From: Rachicladosporium sp. CCFEE 5018
Taxonomy: Eukaryota > Ascomycota > Dothideomycetes > Cladosporiales > Cladosporiaceae
Direction: 5' to 3'
NCBI GenBank assembly: GCA_002077045.2
Contig: KZ111140.1
Coordinates: 2,655,627 to 2,719,626, forward strand
Length of the DNA stretch: 64,000 nucleotides
The notes beneath the pieces are model-generated. The model did no database searches. It saw only the letters and a program-made list of their open reading frames with translations, and was not told the DNA's origin. The translations under genes were made by a program, and so were the position numbers. The stretch's first letter is position 1. Every line of letters starts with the position of its first letter. Positions 56,460 to 64,000 of this stretch are shown here, piece by piece.

Positions 56460-57543
56460 ATGACAGACCAAGAGCCACCGTCTGCGACGTATGAAGAGCT
56501 CGCTGCAATCGAGGATGCATTCGAGGAAATCGATACGGAAATGAGTGAGCTATTGATCACCCTTCATCCGCGAAGGCAGCAGCTAATCTCATGTAGTCCG
56601 CAAACAGTACGCTCTATCTGCGTCTGTGTACACAAAACGCGCTGCGGTGATCGCGAAGATCCCGGAATTCTGGCCACTCGTGATCGAACAAGCGCCCCAA
56701 GAAATAAATCAATTCATCCAGCCGAAGGACTCCAGAATCTTGGTCGAAAACCTCACGAGCTTCGAACTTACGCGACCTGGGATTGCTGCTGAATCCGCCC
56801 CCGATAATTCAGGACCTAGGGAGAACCCACGCAGCTTCAAGCTTACGTTCGAGTTCAAGGCAAATGACGACTTCGAGGACACGGTGCTAGAGAAGTCATT
56901 CTGGCATCGACGAGCGAAGGATGGCTGGTCTGGCTTAGTCTCAGAGCCGGTCGATATCCGCTGGAAGAAAGGCAAGGATTTGACCGAGGGTCTGACAGGC
57001 ATGGCTTCACGATTGTTCGAAGCACGGAAAAGAACCGGCGACTTCGAGAATCGTGGACTCCAGGAATACACTGCACTGAAGAAGAAGGTCGAGCATGCTA
57101 ACGGCATGAACACATCTTTCTTCACGTGGTTCGGCTGGGTCAGCTCGAGAAGGTATGTCAGTGCCGAGGAGTCTGCCGAGGCAGAGGCAAAGCGCGCTGA
57201 GGCGAAGGGAAAGGATAAGTCAGATGGTGCAGATCCTGAGGCTCCCGACCTAGAGGATGAAGAACTGGCCGATGATGATCAGGAAGTCGAAGTGCACGAG
57301 GGTGGCGAAGACATTGCAGTCTCGTTCGCCGAAGATATCTGGCCAGGCGCGATCAAGTACTTCACCCAAGCGCAGGAGCAGGAGGACATGAGCGATGTCG
57401 ACTTCGAGGAGATGGACGATGAAGACGACAGTGCCGACGACGATGCGCCAGTCGACATTCGTGGTCTTGTCGGCGCAAGTATATCCAACGGGAGCAGATC
57501 CGCCAGCGGAGGCGCGCCATCGAGCAAGAAGCGGAAGACGTGA
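56460..57543 (+). CDS. NAP1/SET-family histone chaperone (Vps75-like)
   Basis: A 343-aa histone chaperone from exons 56460-56544 and 56597-57543, with an intron of 52 bp (GTGAGC...ATGTAG). It begins with the dimerisation helix (TYEELAAIEDAFEEIDTEM, spliced to IRKQYALSASVYTKRAAVIA). The earmuff domain follows: KIPEFWPLVIEQAPQEINQF, FELTRPGIAAESAP, SFKLTFEFKANDDFEDTVLE, KSFWHRRA, then NTSFFTWFGWVSS, a SET/Vps75 signature, and EDIWPGAIKYFTQAQEQED. It ends with a highly acidic tract (MDDEDDSADDD) and a basic SSKKRKT nuclear-localisation-like tail. Family members bind H3-H4 or H2A-H2B; Vps75 works with the Rtt109 acetyltransferase. The FFTWFG element favours SET/Vps75 over Nap1. Confidence 0.9.
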
Positions 57544-59078
57544 GTTATTCAGCTCCCTCGATAATATAGCAGTCGCCACGCTCGGCATTACTCCAGCCAC
57601 GAACTAGACTTTCGGCACGCGCCGATTTTGTGCGGAGGAAATTCGGAGCACGCACACAAGCTCGTCAATCGTCAAAGTGATCGACATGAGCTGCAGCATT
57701 GTCGGGGTTGACTGCGTGTCCTCCACGTGCATCGCATGGAGATGTGCGGAGATGCATAGAGCGCGAGGAGGGGCCTCTGCGGTATAGAATGTCAACGTCC
57801 CAACTCTGTCGTGCTTGGCGAGCGGAGTGGGTGTGCGTGACTGTATTCAGAGTGCCCGGTTGGTGGGCCTTGGAAATGCTGACACATTGGTCCCACCTCA
57901 CGACATAGAGGCAGAATCTTGCGTGAGCTTGCAGTGACCAGACCAAGGTCAAGCTCTTGGCGGGTTACATGCAAGCATCGCACGCTACCGCTTGCTCTCG
58001 ATCTTCGCGCACCAATTAGGGTATGCCGTGAGTCTCCATCGTCATTATGGCCGGAGAAAATGCTTTGAATCTCCCCGCATTTTCGTGATGTGCGTCAACG
58101 GTCCTGCTCCCGCTGCGAGGGCAGGTTGATGCGGTAAGCGACGGCCTGAGGGGTTTCGCATTTCGTTTCGTGAGGCACCATCATTGATAAGCTGCGCCCT
58201 CTGATCACATATATCATATTGTATTGTCCGCGAGATATCACACGAGGCATGTTGGACCTCGTGTCTCGTGGGCACCAGGATGAAGCAAGGAGGTCGAATT
58301 GGCAGCCGAATGACCACCGAAGCCGGCAAGTGGACATGCCATCGAGGTCATACCGCTTGTCCACCGCCAGAGTCAACCGCGTGTCCCGTCGAGAGCTTAC
58401 GAGCGTAGGAGTCGACGGCACAGCGTGTACCCTTCAGCAGTATCTGCACGCCACCAGCCATTACGTACAAACACCGAACAACGAGCGTTCAGCGTTGTGC
58501 AACGTGCCCCTACCAAGCATCATCAACCTTGGACTCCGCCTTTAGCCCAAAGCGCCTTCCCAACCCGATAGCGAAAACTCGTCCCAAGCAATCCTGCTAT
58601 CGTCAGAGATGCTATCAGCTGCCCTCGTGCACCCGCCTCGAGCACGCAACAACCTTGCCTAGTAGATTGCGACCACGCATATACTGCCTTTCTGCTTCCC
58701 CTCTTCCGCCTCCGCGTCCGTCTTACCGAGAGACTGTCTCTGAGCTTCTGCACGCAGCCAAGTCAAAGCCAATCAATTGTGAGTGTGCGGTATACTCTTA
58801 TCGGTGGACATGGTCTTACATCTTGCAGCAGATAGCCTTTGTTGCGGCCTCAACACACACGACATCTGGCGCCGACTTCGCTGCATATCATTGCAATCGA
58901 CCAAAGTTCAACATACCTACTCGTGACTCTACCGGAGTGCCCTCCGCCGCAGCACAAAAGTCGACATACCGAACCAGAGTTAGACATTCCGGTCTAGACG
59001 TCGAACAACACCTGCGTCTGCCAAGGCCTTGTAATTATTTCAAAACCTTCGACTGTCACTACCGATGCGATACATGTA
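57544..59078. other. Intergenic / probable long 5' leader of NmrA gene
   Basis: About 1.5 kb. A plus-strand open frame from 58529 runs past 59079 in a different frame from NmrA, but its composition (Arg/Ser/Cys-rich, no domains) looks non-coding. Single HGATAR sites, the binding sequence of GATA factors such as AreA/NIT2, occur at 58185-58190, 58566-58571, 58798-58803 (reverse) and 58830-58835. Their density is about what chance predicts. No RNA gene was recognised. Confidence 0.4.
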
Positions 59079-60282
59079 ATGCCAACAAAACTCATTGCGA
59101 CTATCAACTCGACAGGAAGACAGACTGCTTCCTTCATTCGGGTCGCCAGCGCTGTCGGGTGGCACGTTCGGGCTCAAGTCCGGGCAAATGAGGGCATCGT
59201 CGCAGAGGAATTGGCATCGTTGCCAAATGTCGAGCTGATCGAAGGCGACCTTACTGGACCCGGCTTGAAGCCACTGTTGTCGCGGCTCTTCGCTGGCGCG
59301 CGCATAGCCTTCATCAACACTACTCACTGGGGCGATGAGGTCGCCATCGGCAAGGCCTGCGCCGACGCGGCGAAGAAAGCAGGAGTAGCGCACTATGTCT
59401 ACTCCAGCATGCCAGATCACTCAGTCTTCGGACAGGACTGGAGGGCGCTGCCACTCTGGTCATCGAAGTTCGCGATAGAGAACTATGTACGGCAACTTGG
59501 CATCCCGGCTACGTTCATCTACACTGGCATCTACAACAATAATTTCACCTCATTGCCTTACCCGCTCTTCCAGATGGAGCTCCAGGATGATGGCAGCTTC
59601 GTGTGGCAAGCACCGTTCCATCCAAATGATCCGCTCCCATGGCTTGACGCTGAGCACGATGTTGGGCCGGCCTTGCTACAGATTTTCAATATGGGTCCCT
59701 CGCATTGGAAGGGTCAAAGGTTAGTCACAGCTCCACAAGTGTTCTATCAATCGCACACTAGCTAACATCGCATACAGAGTGACGATGGCTTTCGAGCGTC
59801 TCACGCCACTTCAAGCCTGTGCCCGCTTCTCACGTGGTGTCGGTCGACCAGTCCGTTACGTACATGGCGATATCGACATCAAAGTATCACTTCCATCCGG
59901 CTACCGCGAGCAACTCGCCATTCTACAGGAGACCCTAGGAGACAAGCGAGCACCTTACTTTGGCCCAGAACTCGAGTACCCGCGCGAAGCTCGAGGAATC
60001 TGGGAAGGCTACCGAGGATTAGAAGAATATGCTCGTGAAGTTTTTCCGGACGAAGAGTACGCTAACGGGCTGAGATGGATGGAAGATGGCCGAAACGGCT
60101 TCGAGGGCGGCGATGCTGATGTTGATGGCGTCGAGAGCGTGGGCATGGCAAGCGTGCCTGGCAGTCGTCCGATCACGCCTGGAGGTATTAGCCAGGCGAA
60201 CGGTCTACAGATCACGAGCGCATACACACCAAAGTCGCACCCAGAAGGTATGGGGTCCGACTTCTTCGTTGGAAGTGTATAA
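59079..60282 (+). CDS. nmrA: NmrA nitrogen metabolite repression regulator
   Basis: A 381-aa orthologue of A. nidulans NmrA / N. crassa NMR1, an NAD(P)-binding, catalytically inactive SDR-like protein. It binds the GATA activator AreA/NIT2 and represses nitrogen catabolic genes when good nitrogen sources are present. Exons are 59079-59719 and 59778-60282; the 58-bp intron is GTTAGT...TACAG. The Rossmann N-terminus is MPTKLIATINSTGRQTASFI with the NATGRQ-like dinucleotide loop, then VRAQVRANEGIVAEEL, FINTTHWGDEVAIGKACADA, HYVYSSMPDHSVFG, and the diagnostic TGIYNNNFTSLPYPLFQMEL and PLPWLDAEHDVGPALLQIF. The C-terminal tail ends in Ser/Gly-rich sequence without clear motifs. The start is the first ATG of the Rossmann strand. 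Confidence 0.97.
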
Positions 60283-60848
60283 GACGCTGTCTTGGGTGCA
60301 CTCGGAAGGGATCATCTCCTCTGGGCGGCAGGACTCTCGCGGTTGTAATGATCCGGTGAACGGTTGCACGAGGTTGTCAAAAGCATTGTTTCGATTGGAG
60401 TAATGATACAAGTAATTCGAGGTCCCCAAACATGGCTGAGACCGAAGTCAGCGACTCGAAACCCCATCACGTGTGTGTCAATAATAGGATAGACTCTCTT
60501 ATTAGTCCTTCAGTCGGATTGGCGGAAATGATTCGCACCTTACGTTCTGCATATACTCATGGGTTCATGTGCATCCCAAGTGCAAGTAGAGAATCGTGAG
60601 AGTGCAGCAAGGAGATCTCGGAAGGACGGACCGAGCTCCGACGCGTCCCTTCGCGTCAACAAAGACCAGCCCACATCACTTCGATATTCACTTCCATCCC
60701 ATCATAGCTCGATTTCACTGGTATACAGCACGTGCATCTTATACAGCATTCTATACTACAGCTTCTCGTCACCGACTATGAGCTTGTCACGAGAGCCTTA
60801 CCGCGCGGTAAAGCCGTCGCGCATTCTTCCTGGATCGATACATCCAAT
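60283..60848. other. Intergenic, no gene seen
   Basis: About 570 bp between NmrA and the DNA ligase, both on plus. An upstream frame in phase with the ligase begins without an ATG and is treated as 5' UTR. Confidence 0.4.
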
Positions 60849-63800
60849 ATGCCGTTTCCCTTCGCGGACATCTGCACCCTCCTCACGAGACTGGAGAACA
60901 TAGATGCACATGGACCACTTCATCTACCCGGTGCGCGCAAAGCCAAGGTCAAGGAAGTCACTGAGTCGTGGTTCAAGTCGCACCAGTCAGCGATTGCCAA
61001 GCTTGATGTGAATGGCGCTGCAGCGCTGCTCTCTGCCCTACTGCCAGAACGACGGACGGATCGAGTCTATGGCATCCAGGCATCTGGTCTCTGCCGGATC
61101 CTGTGCCGCGGTTTGCACTTGCAAGCCGGACGCGTGAAGGACTTGCGAGCCTACGCGCAGCCTGGACACGGAGACCTTGGACTATGTCTCGAGCGAGTGC
61201 TGAGGCATGGAGATGGACCGCCAGCGCACCCGATTGTCACGTTGGAGGAGGTCGATGATTTCCTTATCACCCTGGCTGGGGGTTGCCGCTTTTCTGATCC
61301 AAATATTCAGCAGGTGCCGGCAGGTTCTTCGGAGGCGAGGGATCAGCTACTCGCACGTCTAGTTCTCCGACTGGAGCCAGTCCACGCGAAGTGGCTGGTG
61401 AGACTGGTCATGAAGGACTTGTCACCTGTCAAGGTAGACGAAGGTCTAGTGCTACGTTCGTTTCACTTCTTACTTCCAGATTTGCTCCGCTTCCAGCATA
61501 ATTTCAATTCAGCAATTTCTTTGCTTCGCGGACCGCTGGTGGAGTATCCAGAGCGGCCGGATCCAAGGTCTCAGCGACTGCTACGGCAGCAGGCGACATC
61601 GCTGATCAGGCCGTGTGTGGGCGTCAAGGTTGGACGACCGAACTTCCACAAGGCGCGTAGCATGCAGCACTGCATCAATCTTCTGGGTCAGCAACAGTGG
61701 GTCCTCGAGCGTAAGTACGATGGTGAGTACTGCGAGATTCACATCGACATGTCACTGTCCCGGGACCCTACTCGATGCATCAAAATATTCTCGAAGAGCG
61801 GCAAAGACTCGACTGCGGATCGCAAAGGTATTCACGGCACTCTTGTCAAATGCCTTGGCCTCGGTCAAGCTCATTGCAAGATCAAGCGGCAGGCAATCCT
61901 GCTCGGCGAGCTCGTCGTCTGGGCAGATAGCGAGAAGCGAGCGATGACATTTGAGAAGATACGAAAGCACGTCACGCGATCCGGCGTCTCTCTCGGTACG
62001 AATCTTGACTCTCAAAAGCATGAGGACGAGCATTTGGCGATTGTATTCTTTGATCTCTTGCTTCTGGACGGTGAGGTCGTGATGACGAAGCCCATAGATG
62101 AGCGGAGATCGTGGCTTCGCGAGGTCTATAAGAAAATCAAAGGCAGAGCTTTCAGCGCAGAGTGGAAGAAGGTCGATTTCAGCAAAGCTGAGCCTGCTCA
62201 GAGACACCTGCTACACCAATTCGCCGCGTCTATCGCCGAGCGCTGCGAAGGACTGGTCCTGAAACCTTGCGGTGTGCCGTACTTCTCGCTCAATCGCGAT
62301 GATGAGGGCTTCACTGGGGGGTTCGTGAAGCTGAAGAAGGACTACATTGCAGATCTTGGAGACGAAGCGGACTTTGCTGTTATTGGTGCTACTTACAATG
62401 CCCAGCATGCACTGAAAAGCGGACTGCAGCAGATCAAGTGGAGTGACTTCCATCTTGGAGCACTGCTGAACAAGGCCGATGTGCTACGCTACGAAGCCAA
62501 ACCGAAGTTCAAGATCATTGGCACAGTCAACAGTGATGGCTGGATCCCGAAGCCGGTTCTGCAGAGCGCAAACACTGTTGCTGAATTTTGTGCCATCGAG
62601 TATGGTCCTCAAACATCAGCATCTCACTTCGATCTCGAGACGCCACCATCATGCAAGATCGATCACATCTTTACAAATCCGCTCGTTTTCGAAGTCCTCG
62701 GTTCAGGTTTCGAGAAACCCTCGAACGCCGATTACTTGATGCTGAGGCACGCCCGGGTCAAGAAGCTACACCAAGACCGGTCGTGGAAGGACTGTGTCTC
62801 GTTCCGAGAACTGCAAGACCAAGCGCAAGCTACACGTGATGCTCCAGCTGACTCGGAGAGTCAAGAGACACGGCGATGGATCGAGAAGCTGGAGCGAAAG
62901 TGTCGGAAGAAGTTCGAACGTGAGAAGAACGCAACACCCAGATCGCGCACGACTGGGACGCCGTCGACGAGTCGATCGGTGTGCACTGCCAAGTCGGTCA
63001 TTAGTGTGACAAAGGCCACTGCGAAGGTACTCGGAGAACAGCCTGCTCGGCGGCCTATGTCGGACGTTAGTGGCAATCGACAGCAGGCACTCGTGCTCGT
63101 AGCCGCAGATATCGCAGAAGAAGCACCAGATGGCTCGACACTGGTTGCGCAATCGCCATCTCCGGACAAGAAGCGACGGCACGAAGATGCTAGGCACACG
63201 CCGTGTCCACCAGCCAAGCGACCTTGCAGTAGTCCTAAGATCCGCCGATCGGTACACTCACGCGAGACCTCTGCAGGCCCGGCACTTACTTATGCTCCCA
63301 AGGAGAGTGCAACTCAGATGAAGACGGCTGAAGCCACTCAGACATCGATTCTTGCGGCTTTGCCGGGCAGGCTTTCAAGCCTGTTCAGACAGCCTGTCCA
63401 GGACGTGGCCACACAAGCCCAGCCATCTGCCGGACACGGTCCTACCAACTGCGAGACCGCTTCGTGCCACTTCTCGGAAGCAGTGGTCTACCTGGCGCCT
63501 TGCATCGCGAAGACACCATACATCACATCCACTCTCCTGAGCCAGCACTCGGCTATCCTGACCTGCGCACCGAGCCACTGGGCACGCCAGATACACGCCC
63601 ACGCCTCGTTGACCGATACTGTCTCCGAGAGCCAATCTTACCCTGGCTGCCGCAAGATCGTGCTCGTTGAAGCGAGACGGGTTGACGCCATGCATGAGGT
63701 CGTTTTGGACATAGAAGCGCTGGGCCTGAAGGAGAGAGTCGAAGTCTGGGATTGGAGAGTGTTGGAGCGCATGGAGCGGCATGGCAAGTTGGACGAGCAT

Positions 63801-63887
63801 TGTTGGTGGGCTCACTTTGTGGGCGCGTTGATATGGGATGGGGAGAGCGATGGTGCTGAATTTGTGTGGAGCAAGAGGGGTGGATGA
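60849..63887 (+). CDS. ATP-dependent DNA ligase, LIG4-related
   Basis: A single-exon 1012-aa ligase of the ATP-dependent nucleotidyltransferase superfamily. An N-terminal DNA-binding domain (~1-240; begins MPFPFADICTLLTRLENI) is followed by the adenylation domain. Its motif I is VLERKYDGEYCEIH, with the lysine that accepts AMP. Later motifs are IFSKSGKDST, LLGELVVWADSEKRAMTF, VFFDLLLLDGE, RCEGLVLKPC and GGFVKLKKDYIADLGD (motif V), then an OB-fold domain (SDGWIPKPVLQSANTVAEF). The N-terminal layout matches DNA ligase IV, but the C-terminal ~350 residues are Ser/Thr/Arg-rich and show no clear tandem BRCT repeats. It is therefore more likely the filamentous-fungal LIG4-like paralogue than LIG4 itself. 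The start at 60849 is chosen because the frame upstream lacks an ATG. Confidence 0.88.
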   Translation: MPFPFADICTLLTRLENIDAHGPLHLPGARKAKVKEVTESWFKSHQSAIAKLDVNGAAALLSALLPERRTDRVYGIQASGLCRILCRGLHLQAGRVKDLRAYAQPGHGDLGLCLERVLRHGDGPPAHPIVTLEEVDDFLITLAGGCRFSDPNIQQVPAGSSEARDQLLARLVLRLEPVHAKWLVRLVMKDLSPVKVDEGLVLRSFHFLLPDLLRFQHNFNSAISLLRGPLVEYPERPDPRSQRLLRQQATSLIRPCVGVKVGRPNFHKARSMQHCINLLGQQQWVLERKYDGEYCEIHIDMSLSRDPTRCIKIFSKSGKDSTADRKGIHGTLVKCLGLGQAHCKIKRQAILLGELVVWADSEKRAMTFEKIRKHVTRSGVSLGTNLDSQKHEDEHLAIVFFDLLLLDGEVVMTKPIDERRSWLREVYKKIKGRAFSAEWKKVDFSKAEPAQRHLLHQFAASIAERCEGLVLKPCGVPYFSLNRDDEGFTGGFVKLKKDYIADLGDEADFAVIGATYNAQHALKSGLQQIKWSDFHLGALLNKADVLRYEAKPKFKIIGTVNSDGWIPKPVLQSANTVAEFCAIEYGPQTSASHFDLETPPSCKIDHIFTNPLVFEVLGSGFEKPSNADYLMLRHARVKKLHQDRSWKDCVSFRELQDQAQATRDAPADSESQETRRWIEKLERKCRKKFEREKNATPRSRTTGTPSTSRSVCTAKSVISVTKATAKVLGEQPARRPMSDVSGNRQQALVLVAADIAEEAPDGSTLVAQSPSPDKKRRHEDARHTPCPPAKRPCSSPKIRRSVHSRETSAGPALTYAPKESATQMKTAEATQTSILAALPGRLSSLFRQPVQDVATQAQPSAGHGPTNCETASCHFSEAVVYLAPCIAKTPYITSTLLSQHSAILTCAPSHWARQIHAHASLTDTVSESQSYPGCRKIVLVEARRVDAMHEVVLDIEALGLKERVEVWDWRVLERMERHGKLDEHCWWAHFVGALIWDGESDGAEFVWSKRGG

Positions 63888-64000
63888 TTGTGATATCCCT
63901 GTGAGCGTTTTGTGTACGAGCTGTGATCATATTGATCCGACACAGCTGCTGCTCCTTCCACCAGAGTTTGCCCTGTCCTGATTTTCCTTCGAGTGCTTCA

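Noticed and set aside
58529..59191. A 220-codon plus-strand open frame upstream of and overlapping nmrA
   Set aside because: It is in a different frame from NmrA, is Arg/Ser/Cys-rich without domains, and overlaps the certain Rossmann start. It is treated as leader sequence.
1..64000. Biosynthetic gene cluster, transposon or CRISPR array
   Set aside because: No polyketide or peptide synthase, transposase or reverse transcriptase, long terminal repeats or regularly spaced repeats were seen. The aminotransferase, 4CL-like and phosphodiesterase genes are too scattered to call a pathway.

Overview
The window is filamentous-fungal nuclear DNA. Genes are dense on both strands, protein-coding exons are split by short GT-AG introns (mostly 45-80 bp, often with a CTGAC or CTAAC branch site), and there is an intron-bearing eukaryotic tRNA. 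The fungal-specific families (NmrA, a PTH11/rhodopsin-like membrane protein, a GT90 CAP10-like enzyme, cellobiose dehydrogenase, an LCCL membrane protein) point to Pezizomycotina. A plant-associated or rock-inhabiting Dothideomycete is my best guess, but the sequence alone does not settle it. No biosynthetic cluster, transposon or CRISPR array was found. One 100-N run marks an assembly gap.

Layout. 1-4.2 kb: the 5' part of a secreted cellobiose dehydrogenase cut by the window edge, a small PSI-like membrane protein, and a multi-pass membrane protein of unknown function. 4.5-6.3 kb: a 4-coumarate-CoA-ligase-like acyl-CoA synthetase ending in a peroxisomal AKL signal. 6.5-10.7 kb: a secreted type I phosphodiesterase flanked by two separately decayed copies of an ML-domain (NPC2-like) gene. 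11-22 kb: a PTH11-like receptor, HID1 (Golgi trafficking), tRNA-Pro, SGT1 (co-chaperone), exopolyphosphatase PPX1, and an RNA-binding protein with an RRM, RanBP2 zinc fingers and a degenerate exonuclease domain. 23-30.5 kb: an aromatic-type aminotransferase, an LCCL membrane protein and a secreted GH1 beta-glucosidase. 30.5-34.3 kb: a possibly decayed gene, the 3' end of a USP7/Ubp15-like deubiquitinase, the gap, and the 3' end of GTP cyclohydrolase I. 34.9-41.4 kb: an F-box-like protein, a BTB-like protein with a suspicious in-frame TGA, the AP-1 mu subunit, and mitochondrial ribosomal protein bL27m. 42.3-46.1 kb: a GT90 gene interrupted by an in-frame TAG, then a tail-to-tail pair of paralogous cysteine-rich secreted proteins that share the same four-exon structure. 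47-64 kb: a GID7/WDR26-like WD40 protein, an insulin-degrading-enzyme-type M16 protease with an apparent mitochondrial presequence, a conserved protein with a nucleotidyltransferase-like motif, a Vps75/SET-type histone chaperone, the nitrogen regulator NmrA, and a LIG4-related ATP-dependent DNA ligase.

Most genes are unrelated housekeeping or secreted functions in ordinary fungal gene order. The best discovery leads are the convergent eight-cysteine secreted pair, the two ML pseudogenes with different lesions, the two otherwise coherent reading frames broken by a single stop codon, and the exonuclease-like domain that lacks its catalytic acids. All gene models were read by eye. Splice sites were checked for GT-AG and frame, but not against transcripts.
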